Part shown: piece by piece, positions 35,585 through 44,572 of the stretch | Layout: the number at the start of each line of letters is the position of its first letter | Position numbering within the stretch: position 1 is the stretch's first letter | Assembly (NCBI GenBank): GCA_016788785.1 | Contig: JAEUSM010000017.1 | Coordinates: 1-64,000, forward strand | Source: Candidatus Kapaibacterium sp. | Lineage (GTDB): Bacteria; Bacteroidota; Ignavibacteria; Kapaibacteriales; JAEUSM01 | DNA: 64,000 nt | Reading direction: 5' to 3' | Notes under the pieces: generated by a model | What the model saw: the letters and a program-made list of their open reading frames with translations, nothing else | Told to the model about the DNA's origin: nothing | The model's database searches: none | Program-made: the position numbers and the translations under genes

Positions 35585-37095
35585 CACCACCAGAAATTGT
35601 TACAGATAAAGAGATTCTTTCCTGCTTTCTGAGAAAGAAATTGTTTCCAAAAAAGAACATTGTTATTCAAGTTCCAAACTTGAATACCGTTGCTCTACAT
35701 AGTTTGATAGAATGTTTTCTTTTCATATCTGGAGTACGGTTTAGCTGGAAAGATGCTTCCAATCGAACGAAAACTTCTGCAGTTAGCGATGCAGTTGGAA
35801 CTCTTATTGGTGATGTTTTTGATTGGTTGGGACAATATAACAAAGTTTCTTTGCAAGTTAGATCATTACAACAAAAAGAAGTTGAGTATTTTCCTGTTCA
35901 AGAAATAGATTCTTGTTTGTTTTTGCGAACAGACCATTGGTTTGGTGTAAAAGGTGGCGGTTCTGTTTCCCATCTTCAAGGAGATATTACTGGATTTAGA
36001 ATGAACAACGTAACAACAAATGTAATAAGTTCTGATTATTTGGTTGGTGTACCATCTGATGATAATTTTACTGTTATAGAACCTAATTACACTACATGTG
36101 GGAATGTTCCTGAAATGCCTGATTTGTTGTATAATCTTCAATTGCAACAATCTATTTCTTCTTTACCAAAACAAAAACCTTCGTTTATCTACCAACGATA
36201 TTCCTTAGGTAATTTTTTTGGTATATATCTAAAGTATAAATATAAAGTTCCGTTTGTGTGTGAATACAACGGTTCTTTTGTTTGGATTGCAGAAAAGTGG
36301 AATGGACGGAAATTACTTCATAACTCACTCATGCACTCAATTGAACTGCTTAATTTGCAACATGCAGATGTTATTGTCGTTGTCAGTGAAGTACTCAAAG
36401 AAGAATTAATTTCACGGGGTATAGGGGCTGAAAGAATTTTTGTCAACCCCAATGGGGTCCATCCTGATTTGTATTCACCTGATATAGATGCCGATAAAAT
36501 CCGTACTCAATATTCTTTACAAAATAAATTCGTCTATGGATTTTTAGGAACATTTGGTCCTTGGCATGGTACCGAAGTACTAACAGAAGCTTTTGGAAAA
36601 CTCTTACAACAAAAACCTGAGTTACGTGGTAAAATTGCCTTGCTCTTAGTAGGTGATGGTAAAACAATGCCATTAGTACAACAAGTTATAGAACAGTATT
36701 CAATTCAAGATTCTGTCATTCTATCAGGGTTAGTACCACAAGAACAAGGACCATTCTATTTGGCAGCATGTGATGTATTGGTATCACCAAATATCAATAA
36801 TCCCGATAACTCAAAATTTTTCTGTTCACCAATTAAGCTGTTCGAATATATGTCTATGTCAAAACCGATTATTGCCTCAGATTTGGAGCAATTAGGGAAA
36901 ATTCTTCAACATGAAGAAACAGCACTTCTCACAGAACCGGGTAATGTTGAGCAATTAACAGCTTCATTGTATACTTTGTATACAGATAAAGAACTACGTG
37001 AAAGTATTGCTATTGCAGCTAGGAAAGAAGCTATAGAAAAACATACCTGGAAAATGCACACAAAAAAGACACTTGATTTCCTAAAATCATTATAA
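35581..37095 (+). CDS. glycosyltransferase family 4
   Basis: A 504-residue GT-B glycosyltransferase. The N-terminal acceptor half includes GVKGGGSVSHLQGDITGF (glycine-rich loop near residue 120) and YQRYSLGNFFGIYLK. The C-terminal donor half has RIFVNPNGVHPDLYSPD, YGFLGTFGPWHGTEVL, LLVGDG and the E-x7-E-type motif SPIKLFEYMSMSKPIIASD. The ATG at 35581 gives a 4-base overlap with asnB copy 2. It is the last gene of the operon. Sugar donor and acceptor are unknown. Confidence 0.9.
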   Translation: MTPPEIVTDKEILSCFLRKKLFPKKNIVIQVPNLNTVALHSLIECFLFISGVRFSWKDASNRTKTSAVSDAVGTLIGDVFDWLGQYNKVSLQVRSLQQKEVEYFPVQEIDSCLFLRTDHWFGVKGGGSVSHLQGDITGFRMNNVTTNVISSDYLVGVPSDDNFTVIEPNYTTCGNVPEMPDLLYNLQLQQSISSLPKQKPSFIYQRYSLGNFFGIYLKYKYKVPFVCEYNGSFVWIAEKWNGRKLLHNSLMHSIELLNLQHADVIVVVSEVLKEELISRGIGAERIFVNPNGVHPDLYSPDIDADKIRTQYSLQNKFVYGFLGTFGPWHGTEVLTEAFGKLLQQKPELRGKIALLLVGDGKTMPLVQQVIEQYSIQDSVILSGLVPQEQGPFYLAACDVLVSPNINNPDNSKFFCSPIKLFEYMSMSKPIIASDLEQLGKILQHEETALLTEPGNVEQLTASLYTLYTDKELRESIAIAARKEAIEKHTWKMHTKKTLDFLKSL

Positions 37096-37107
37096 TGCTT
37101 CATCTTA

Positions 37108-37139
37108 TTTGCAAGTTACTTGCATTTTGCATATATTTG
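37108..37139 (+). promoter_or_regulatory. Bacteroidetes-type promoter of the metal-uptake pair
   Basis: TTTG (37108-37111), 20 bases, TATATTTG (37132-37139): an exact match to the -33/-7 consensus, identical in spacing to the rpmG promoter. Transcription would start near 37145, about 28 bases before the lipoprotein ATG at 37173, which has GAGG at 37162-37165 as a ribosome site. Confidence 0.75.
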
Positions 37140-37141
37140 CA
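37109..37141 (+). promoter_or_regulatory. candidate metalloregulator operator overlapping the promoter
   Basis: A perfect dyad TGCAAG-TTA-CTTGCA (37110-37124) lies in the spacer between the -33 and -7 elements, where a bound repressor would block RNA polymerase. The half-site core TTGCA occurs four times in 33 bases, starting at 37109, 37120, 37127 and 37137. The genes behind it look like zinc uptake, so a Zur-like repressor is a reasonable guess; no regulator gene is in the window. Confidence 0.5.
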
Positions 37142-37172
37142 TTTATATTTCAACATAATTTGAGGAAATTTG

Positions 37173-37601
37173 ATGAAAACTACCCTTTTTATTGTAATTG
37201 CTTTAGTTTCAACATTCTTGTTTTCTTGTTCTCATTCACATGAACATGGAGATCATGCAGAGGCCTTTGGTCTTGTTCTATTTGATTCTAATAATATGGA
37301 AGTATTGAGAGTTCAAAATGGGAACCCTTCTGACTCTATTCATGTAAAGATTGATTCGGTATCAAAAGTGTATACTGTCAAGTTTTTAGATGACAAAAAT
37401 GAACTTTTTACTCCATCTGATGATGAAATTTCAATGAAACTAACACTTGGCAATGGTGCAATCGCCTCAGAAACTATCTCAAATAAATGGAATTTCACGG
37501 TCAAAGGACTTTCAGTAGGAACTACATCCTTACGTGTATCACTATTCCATGATGATCATGCAGATTTTGTTTCTGCACCAATCTATATTGCAGTACGATA
37601 A
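37173..37601 (+). CDS. histidine-rich lipoprotein, likely metal-binding
   Basis: A 142-residue exported lipoprotein: signal ending in lipobox LFSC (Cys19) followed at once by the metal-ligand-rich SHSHEHGDHAEAFG. The middle is a beta-sandwich-like domain (VYTVKFLDDKNELFTPSDD, WNFTVKGLSVGTTSLRVSL), and a second His/Asp cluster, FHDDHADF, lies near the end. The start is the ATG at 37173, with GAGG seven bases upstream, rather than the TTG at 37170. Two bases after its stop the frame of the TonB receptor opens. The likely role is to bind zinc or another divalent metal at the outer membrane for that receptor; this is inference. Confidence 0.75.
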   Translation: MKTTLFIVIALVSTFLFSCSHSHEHGDHAEAFGLVLFDSNNMEVLRVQNGNPSDSIHVKIDSVSKVYTVKFLDDKNELFTPSDDEISMKLTLGNGAIASETISNKWNFTVKGLSVGTTSLRVSLFHDDHADFVSAPIYIAVR

Positions 37602-37618
37602 GATTGTTCCTTGATACA

Positions 37619-39820
37619 ATGAGATTGATACTATTTGTAGTTTTTGTACTTTGTTTCTTTCAATCCATTGTTCTTTTTTCGCAAAATCATGTTATTCGAG
37701 GGTATGTACAAGATTCTATTTCTGGTATTGCTATATCACAATGTACTGTCTTGTTCTTACCCTCAAATATTTCTGTAAAAACCGATAAACGTGGTTATTT
37801 CATCTCTCAAATTCCTTTTTCACAAAAGTTTGATTTGATATTTTCACATCCTCTTTATAAAGAATCCAAACAAACTATCTCTACTCTCAATTTTGATACT
37901 ACAAGTCTAACCATCTCCTTACTTTCGTCTACATTTTCAACGAAAACAGTTTTAGTTGAAGATGACCATTTTCACAATGGTATCCGACAAGGTGAATCAG
38001 ATATTCTTGTATCTGGTGATTTTTTACGAAAAAATCTCACTTCTACTATTGGTGAAACAATGAAAAACATACCGGGTATTTCAGTACAATCAATGGGTGC
38101 TTCTACTTCTCGTCCGACATTACGAGGAATGGGTATGGATAGGGTTTTGCTTTTTGAAGATGGACAAAAAAGTGGGGATATGTCTGCTACATCAGCAGAC
38201 CACGCTGTTTCTATTGATCCCCAATCGATTGATCATATAGAAGTCATTCGTGGACCTATGGCATTTCTCTATAGTTCAAATTCTACAGGTGGTGTTATCA
38301 ATGTTACAAGGAATACCATTCCAACAGTTCTTCCAACAGACATTCAAGCTTCAACGTTGCTATATGGTGAGTCCGTTAGTAGATTAGCCTCATTATCTGG
38401 TAAAATTGAAATTCCTTTTTCAAAGTTTTCGTTACGTGGAGATGCTTCTTATAAGAATAATCAACCCTATTTTACACCATTAGGTTTATTGAGAAATACT
38501 CAATCGTCAATGTTGAACACATCAATTGGAGGAACCTTTTTTGGTGATAGAGGATATGTTGGTGGTGGATTTTCCTTTTTTGCCAATGATTACGGTATTC
38601 CTCCTGATTCTATTCTTGGTCATCCGAATGGAGTAACAGTATCAATGATGAAATCTCGAATCGAGACGAAAAGTGAGATGTTTTTCCCTGAACAAACATT
38701 CTCACACATTGAAGTATTAGGGAGTTTTATAGATTATTTTCACAAAGAAATTGAAGCAAATGGTCGTGTAGGTATGTCTTTTTCATTGAAAACAACCTCC
38801 TTGACTGCATTAAGTGATGTTTCTACTTCTCTACAAGATTCAAAAACAAAGGTTGGACTTTGGTTTGAACACAGAAATTTCCAAAGCGGAGGATTCACCT
38901 TTACTCCGAATACAAATGAATATTCTTCTGCAATGATGCTATACCATTCTATTGAGAAAGATAGATTTTCCTTTGATATGTCATTACGATATGATGTTCG
39001 TTCGATACTTCCTTTTGTCAACGATTCTTCCGTTGCTGGGAAAATCGAAAACAAGTTGTTTGCAAACCTTTCTGGAGCAGTTGAGATTGTTTATAACAAG
39101 CACAAAGATTTTTCATTTGGTAGTAGATTCTTACGTACTTTTCGTTCACCAATGACGGAAGAACTTTTCTCGGAAGGACCTCATCTTGCGGCATATTCTT
39201 ATGATGTAGGCAATGCTTCTTTGGAGCAAGAAATAGGTACCACATTTGAGATTTTTACGACCTTATCGAATGAAACACTTTTTTCGAAAATGTCTATATA
39301 TGGTACTCATTTTCAAAATTTTATTATTCCTGTTAATACCGGTCAACGATCTTTACGAAGAAATGATTTGTTTTTATACCGCTATATTGGACAAGATGCT
39401 TTGTTTTTAGGATATGAATTCCAAGTAGAATTGAAATTGAGCAAGTATTTTAATCTCAGTACAAATTCGTTTTACACGTATGCACGATTTATAGAGTCTC
39501 AACAGTATGTTCCTCGAATACCACCATTAATATCAACCATAGATTGTGTATTTCGGTATAACTCATTGGAAACAAGTATCGGTCTTACCAATGGATTAGC
39601 ACAAAGGAATTTAGGTGAATTTGAAACTGAAACTTCCGGTTATACACTCTTACATATCAAAGCTCAATATCATTTTCAATGGAACTCTTCTTTACATACA
39701 CTTTCATTTTCAGTTCTTAATGCAACAAATCAATTATATAGAAATCATTTGAATCGCATTAAAGATGTGGTACCAGAACAAGGAGTAAACGCTCGTTTAC
39801 TCTATTCAGTATTTTTGTAA
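37619..39820 (+). CDS. TonB-dependent receptor, ZnuD-like
   Basis: A 733-residue outer-membrane receptor. Signal peptide (RLILFVVFVLCFFQSIVLF), a carboxypeptidase-regulatory-like domain (~residues 25-105), then the plug with TIGETMKNIPGISVQSMGAS, RPTLRGMGMDRVLLFEDGQ, SADHAVSIDPQSIDHIEVI and RGPMAFLYSSNSTGGVINV, and a 22-strand barrel ending YSVFL. The SADHAVSIDP wording is typical of the ZnuD zinc-receptor branch. A His pair (DDHFHNG) lies before the plug. The ATG at 37619 is preferred over a TTG at 37604. It is cotranscribed with the His-rich lipoprotein. Confidence 0.86.
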   Translation: MRLILFVVFVLCFFQSIVLFSQNHVIRGYVQDSISGIAISQCTVLFLPSNISVKTDKRGYFISQIPFSQKFDLIFSHPLYKESKQTISTLNFDTTSLTISLLSSTFSTKTVLVEDDHFHNGIRQGESDILVSGDFLRKNLTSTIGETMKNIPGISVQSMGASTSRPTLRGMGMDRVLLFEDGQKSGDMSATSADHAVSIDPQSIDHIEVIRGPMAFLYSSNSTGGVINVTRNTIPTVLPTDIQASTLLYGESVSRLASLSGKIEIPFSKFSLRGDASYKNNQPYFTPLGLLRNTQSSMLNTSIGGTFFGDRGYVGGGFSFFANDYGIPPDSILGHPNGVTVSMMKSRIETKSEMFFPEQTFSHIEVLGSFIDYFHKEIEANGRVGMSFSLKTTSLTALSDVSTSLQDSKTKVGLWFEHRNFQSGGFTFTPNTNEYSSAMMLYHSIEKDRFSFDMSLRYDVRSILPFVNDSSVAGKIENKLFANLSGAVEIVYNKHKDFSFGSRFLRTFRSPMTEELFSEGPHLAAYSYDVGNASLEQEIGTTFEIFTTLSNETLFSKMSIYGTHFQNFIIPVNTGQRSLRRNDLFLYRYIGQDALFLGYEFQVELKLSKYFNLSTNSFYTYARFIESQQYVPRIPPLISTIDCVFRYNSLETSIGLTNGLAQRNLGEFETETSGYTLLHIKAQYHFQWNSSLHTLSFSVLNATNQLYRNHLNRIKDVVPEQGVNARLLYSVFL

Positions 39821-39843
39821 AATCAGTTATTTTTTCAAGAAGT

Positions 39844-39874
39844 TTTGACTATTACATTTTTTTTGCTATTTTTA
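39844..39874 (+). promoter_or_regulatory. candidate promoter of the 1,418-residue cargo gene
   Basis: TTTG (39844-39847), 19 bases, TATTTTTA (39867-39874), one mismatch from TAnnTTTG. It lies 35 bases before the ATG at 39909. In such an A/T-rich gap a chance match is possible. Confidence 0.35.
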
Positions 39875-39908
39875 CCATTCACTGATAAATCAATATCCCG
39901 CTTAGGTC

Positions 39909-42900
39909 ATGGTTGTAATTCGGAATATTCTGTTTCTCACCTTACTTTTAATGAGTACATGTACCCTTCAGAGTGTATTTGCACAACGTTGGGAAAAAGT
40001 GACGAATATTCAGCCAGAGTACAATCTTCCCACTGATTATTATTTAGACATTTACTTTCTACCTTCCGATCCATTATTTGGATGGGCATGTGGTTATAGT
40101 GGCAAAACCATTCGAACAACAGATGGTGGAATTTCTTGGATAGGCTCTACCATTCTCAATGGAGCTATGCTTGAATCAATTCATTTTGTTTCACCTTCAA
40201 TTGGATATACAAGTGGCCCAGATGGCATATTCAAATCTATTGATGGTGGAGCTACTTGGACAAGTATAAGCAATGGTTTAGGTGGTGGATTGTGGGGATT
40301 ATATTTCCTTTCAGAAGACTACGGAATTGCAATCGGTGGTGGTTGTGATACAAACCAACGATTTAATATTACTACGAATGGTGGAACTACGTGGTCGACA
40401 TCGCAATATTCCGTACCCAATACAGGTTTAACCGATGCAATTCTATTATCAGATGGTGTTGGATTTGCTTCTTCCAGTGGTAGAATTTGGAAGTCTCTTG
40501 ATAGTGGGAGAACATGGAATATCGCTGCGACAACTGGTGATGTTGGATGGCAAGAAGAAATTACGTTTGTTAATGGGTCAATGGCTGTTCCAACTGCTGG
40601 AGATAATTGCACAGGTGGTACCAATGGTTCGTTACGATTTTCAATTGACTCAGGGCTAACATGGCGAACGTTTAATGTTCCTACGAATATGTTTGGCACA
40701 TTTGTTTTAGATAGCGTTACTGCGTGGGGATGTGGATTGGGCGGTGCAATTTACTACACAGAAAATGCAGGTATTTCTTGGCATTTAAAAAATTGTGGAA
40801 TTGGTACAGCTGATTTAGACGATGTATTTTTTGTGGAAGATAATAATGGATGGGTTGTCGGTAATGGAGTCTTTCGATTAGCCCCTGCCTCAAGAACAAT
40901 TTCTAGAAATCAAATTGATTTTGGAACCATTTGTATTCCCGGTTCAAAATTGGAATTGGTTGGAGCAGTGAATACTTCCTTTAGCGACGTTACTGTTACA
41001 ACAACCTTACTTACCAATGATGATAATGCCTTTTTAATAGTCAATCAAGACCAACAACCCTTTGCAATAGGCAATTGCGAACAACGCTCCATTGGGTTAC
41101 TTTTTCAACCAACTTCTGAGGGTCCAAAAACTTGCACCCTACAAATTGCCTTTTCTTCTGGTGAATCGTATACTGTAACAGCCACTGGAGACGCTACAAC
41201 ACGCAAATCCATTCCCGCTGATACAATAGTGTTTTTTGACACTACACAATGCAACACATTGCAATATGTGAATGCTTTGTGGTATAATACTGGCAATGTA
41301 GAAGAAAATATATCTACAGTTACAAAAGACTCAGGAAGTTCTTCTATTTTATATTTATCTCCTCCAACGTTACGTGTTCCACCAAGAGATTCAATCAACA
41401 TCGTTTATTCTGTGATTCCTTTGGATACTGGTTGGATTTCAACCAGATATAGCTTTAAAGTTGAGCCTTGTAATAATAGTTCTTATCAACATTTATTTGT
41501 CTATGGAAAATCTGCTATTATTACTGCAGAAGATACACTTAAATTTCGAAGCACATGCGATCAGGTTTCCTTGGATTCAATCCTAATAAAAAACACTGGA
41601 AATGACACGCTAATAATAAACAATCCTCGTTTACTTGGTATACAATCAACTGCATTTGAGTTAGTGTCATTTTCTGATGGCACAAATTCATTACTTTCCA
41701 AGAAAATTGCTCCAAACGATAGTATTTATTTGATTATAAAATTCCTTTCTACGTTCACTGGAAATGTGTCGGCACAGTTAGAGTTTTTCACCAATGACTC
41801 AACAAAAGTACGTGGTAATATGGCTATTTACAAAGGAACTTTATTAGGGTTTTGGGGAGCTCCTGATTTAGCCAGTGACAAAAAAAATCTTGATTTTGAC
41901 TCGATTTGTGTTCAATCGTATAAATCGGATACAGTTACCATTTACAACAATGGGGTGGTCTCGTCAGATTTTGTCCCTTTTGATTACGATACAACTAATT
42001 TTATTCTTACGCCAGTATTCGGAAACTTTCCAGTTCTAATTCCTCCTCAAGATTCTGCAAGAATAGTCGTTACTGCTCATCCTCAACAACGAGGATTGAT
42101 TCGTGATACAATTTGGTTAGTATCGAATAATTGCGCTTCTGAAAAATTTATTGTCGCTTCTGTTTTTGGCAAGGAAGGAGTGCTATTGGCGTCTCCATCA
42201 ACAATAACTCATCAAATTATTCAGTCTTCGTTCGATTCTGCTTCTGTTATTATCACAAATGTTGGCAATATACCGGTTGAAGTGAACTCAATATCATTTG
42301 TACCGACAAATCAAAAATTGGAAATTGTATTTCCTAAAAACCCAAAAATTGTCGCACCAAATGATACTTTTTCTATTTTGTACAAATACACTGCAAGTTT
42401 GCGAGAAACTATTCAATCGACAATTGAAATTGTTTCAACATCTGAAAATTGTACACAACCACTGCAAATACCCGTTGTCATTCGTGGTGTTGGGTCTATG
42501 CTTTCTGCATCTGATTCTATTATGAATTTAGAACAACGCTGTTCTACTTCAACTGTTTGCAAACCACTTTCAATTATCAATCAAGGAATTGCACCCGACA
42601 CAATAAAAAGTGTTCAAATCATCTCAAATTCTACAAATCCTGTTACTTTGATAAATCCATTTGTAATTGGTACGCTCATTCGAGCAGAAGAAACACTGTC
42701 GATGTCTGTTTGCTTCACCGCAACACAAGAAGGAGTTCAAAATGATACGATAATCATCAATACTGCTAATTCCGATAAACCTATTATAGTCGTTGTCAAT
42801 GCAAGTTATTATCGAACAAATACAACAATAGAAGATACACTCATTGATTTTGGGATTGTTCATATCTGCGATTCTATTCAAACAATTTCAAAATTGTTGG

Positions 42901-44165
42901 TTAATTCCGGTAGTTTGAATGATACGTTGGATTTTATTCCATCATTATCTGTACTCTCACCTCATTGGATAGCTCCAACTGAATTATTAATTCATGGAAG
43001 TGATTCAGCATTATTTTCGCTTTCGAATAACCCAACAAATTTTGAGTCAGTTTCGGAAGGATTGTATACTGCAACATTTACCTATAGGTCAAGAATATGT
43101 GGTAATCTAATTGTCGTTCAAGTTCAAACTTTGTACCAACATCCAACTATCACAATGTCTAAAAACACCATAGATTTTGTGACACTGTGGATGGATGAAG
43201 TTCGAACGGATTCGATTCTACTTACAAATACATCAACAAATCCTATTACCATTCTTCAAGGTATTTTTGATTATACAGAATTCGGTTTTCGTACGAATCC
43301 TTTAGACTTTCCAATTACAATTTTGCCAGATTCTTCGTACCAATTGAAAGTCGTTTTTACCGCAACTGTCGAAGGTACTTCAACAGCTCGTTTACAACTC
43401 TCGTTACAATCGGTTTGTACAGATTCACTGTTTGTAGATGTTACTGCAACTGTTCCATTTGAAGAATACTCCGCAGCATTTGGATTGGAAGACAAAACTG
43501 GTATGCCCGGTGAAGAAATTATTTTTCCACTTTTTTTGTACGATAGTTTATCTAAAGCAAAAATTGATTCGATTGATTTTGCAATTTCATTTGATGAGCG
43601 TTTACTTTCTCCAAAAGGAATTTTACTTCCTTGGACATTTCCACCAAGATTTATTCCTTATGTGTTTCAAAATGATATACTCACTTTTTCTGTGCCACAG
43701 AATGAAACCTTCGATTTGGGTCGTCAACCAATGCAACTTGCAAGGATTGTTACAAGAGCGTTATTGAACAAACCAGATAGAACACCATTGAAGTTTCTAT
43801 CTATAACCCCAAGAACAACAAAGAGAGTAAATACCAGTTTCAAAAATGGGTCATTTCTAATTAATGTTTGTGGTATTAGAGGTGGGTTAGATTATTTGCC
43901 AACAGCTACGGTTGCAATACCTCATCCGATTGTGACAAGTCCATCTCTTGATATTTCACTATTATCGACAGGTGAACAATTTGTAGATATTGAGCTCTAT
44001 TCTCTACTCGGTGTGCCACTAACTACAGTGCGAAGACAATTAACTCCAAATCAGGAGCACGAAGTCAGTATGCCGTTAGGACAGAATGGGAACGGAACAT
44101 ATTTTCTTGTTGTGAAAACTCAATATGGTGAAACATTCCAAAAGCAAATCATCTTACAACGATAA
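39909..44165 (+). CDS. large T9SS cargo: BNR repeats, choice-of-anchor D domains, cohesin-like domain
   Basis: A 1,418-residue surface or secreted protein. After a signal peptide (ending SVFAQ), residues ~40-320 hold BNR/Ycf48-like beta-propeller repeats (GKTIRTTDGGISW, KSIDGGATWTSI, SIDSGLTWRTF, GWVVGNGVF). Residues ~330-1230 are a chain of about eight choice-of-anchor D/ASPM-type sandwiches with the recurring phrases VDFGTICI-like, TGN and PNDS. Residues ~1235-1330 resemble a cohesin-like fold (GMPGEEIIFPLFLYD). The last ~75 residues are a T9SS type A sorting domain (VDIELYSLLGVPL, GTYFLVVKTQYGETFQKQI). Probably structural or adhesive, with no enzyme motif. Confidence 0.88.
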   Translation: MVVIRNILFLTLLLMSTCTLQSVFAQRWEKVTNIQPEYNLPTDYYLDIYFLPSDPLFGWACGYSGKTIRTTDGGISWIGSTILNGAMLESIHFVSPSIGYTSGPDGIFKSIDGGATWTSISNGLGGGLWGLYFLSEDYGIAIGGGCDTNQRFNITTNGGTTWSTSQYSVPNTGLTDAILLSDGVGFASSSGRIWKSLDSGRTWNIAATTGDVGWQEEITFVNGSMAVPTAGDNCTGGTNGSLRFSIDSGLTWRTFNVPTNMFGTFVLDSVTAWGCGLGGAIYYTENAGISWHLKNCGIGTADLDDVFFVEDNNGWVVGNGVFRLAPASRTISRNQIDFGTICIPGSKLELVGAVNTSFSDVTVTTTLLTNDDNAFLIVNQDQQPFAIGNCEQRSIGLLFQPTSEGPKTCTLQIAFSSGESYTVTATGDATTRKSIPADTIVFFDTTQCNTLQYVNALWYNTGNVEENISTVTKDSGSSSILYLSPPTLRVPPRDSINIVYSVIPLDTGWISTRYSFKVEPCNNSSYQHLFVYGKSAIITAEDTLKFRSTCDQVSLDSILIKNTGNDTLIINNPRLLGIQSTAFELVSFSDGTNSLLSKKIAPNDSIYLIIKFLSTFTGNVSAQLEFFTNDSTKVRGNMAIYKGTLLGFWGAPDLASDKKNLDFDSICVQSYKSDTVTIYNNGVVSSDFVPFDYDTTNFILTPVFGNFPVLIPPQDSARIVVTAHPQQRGLIRDTIWLVSNNCASEKFIVASVFGKEGVLLASPSTITHQIIQSSFDSASVIITNVGNIPVEVNSISFVPTNQKLEIVFPKNPKIVAPNDTFSILYKYTASLRETIQSTIEIVSTSENCTQPLQIPVVIRGVGSMLSASDSIMNLEQRCSTSTVCKPLSIINQGIAPDTIKSVQIISNSTNPVTLINPFVIGTLIRAEETLSMSVCFTATQEGVQNDTIIINTANSDKPIIVVVNASYYRTNTTIEDTLIDFGIVHICDSIQTISKLLVNSGSLNDTLDFIPSLSVLSPHWIAPTELLIHGSDSALFSLSNNPTNFESVSEGLYTATFTYRSRICGNLIVVQVQTLYQHPTITMSKNTIDFVTLWMDEVRTDSILLTNTSTNPITILQGIFDYTEFGFRTNPLDFPITILPDSSYQLKVVFTATVEGTSTARLQLSLQSVCTDSLFVDVTATVPFEEYSAAFGLEDKTGMPGEEIIFPLFLYDSLSKAKIDSIDFAISFDERLLSPKGILLPWTFPPRFIPYVFQNDILTFSVPQNETFDLGRQPMQLARIVTRALLNKPDRTPLKFLSITPRTTKRVNTSFKNGSFLINVCGIRGGLDYLPTATVAIPHPIVTSPSLDISLLSTGEQFVDIELYSLLGVPLTTVRRQLTPNQEHEVSMPLGQNGNGTYFLVVKTQYGETFQKQIILQR

Positions 44166-44170
44166 GCAAA

Positions 44171-44572
44171 TTAGTTGTTTAATCCACCCTCTCGAATCCA
44201 TTGTTTGATTCCATCAATTTGATTTTGATTTACTCTTTGTGATATATTCCACGCGAAGTGATTTACCTTTCCTTCGAGTAATTGAATGAGTAAATTTTGT
44301 TCAGGAGGTAGATTGGTAGCCACAAGTCCGGGATATTCAATCATCACATAGGTGTATTCAGTAACTCGCAAATTTCCTGCTCTACTTTCATCGGAATGAC
44401 ACCCACCTAATCCACAACTTAAGGTAAGAAATGGTTGAACATGCGTAATATAACTAATATTTTTTTCAGGAAAAACCACTTGCGAAGGATCTGTAATATT
44501 GTTTGAATTACAACTAAGGAAACAACAACAGACAATAAGTAGCAAAAGTGACTTAATAACTTTCTTGTTCAT
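44171..44572 (-). CDS. lipoprotein with c-type heme-like CX4CH motif
   Basis: A 133-residue protein: lipoprotein signal (LLLLIVCCCFLSC, Cys21), then HVQPFLTLSCGLGGCHSDES, giving Cys53-x4-Cys58-His59, an unusual c-type heme attachment spacing. The C-terminal part (SQRVNQNQIDGIKQWIREGG) has the QIxxIKxWIxxGA pattern common after such motifs in Bacteroidota and Planctomycetes cytochrome-like domains. The ATG at 44572 lies 20 bases inside the panB 3' end. Heme binding is likely but unproven. Confidence 0.72.
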   Translation of the reverse strand: MNKKVIKSLLLLIVCCCFLSCNSNNITDPSQVVFPEKNISYITHVQPFLTLSCGLGGCHSDESRAGNLRVTEYTYVMIEYPGLVATNLPPEQNLLIQLLEGKVNHFAWNISQRVNQNQIDGIKQWIREGGLNN

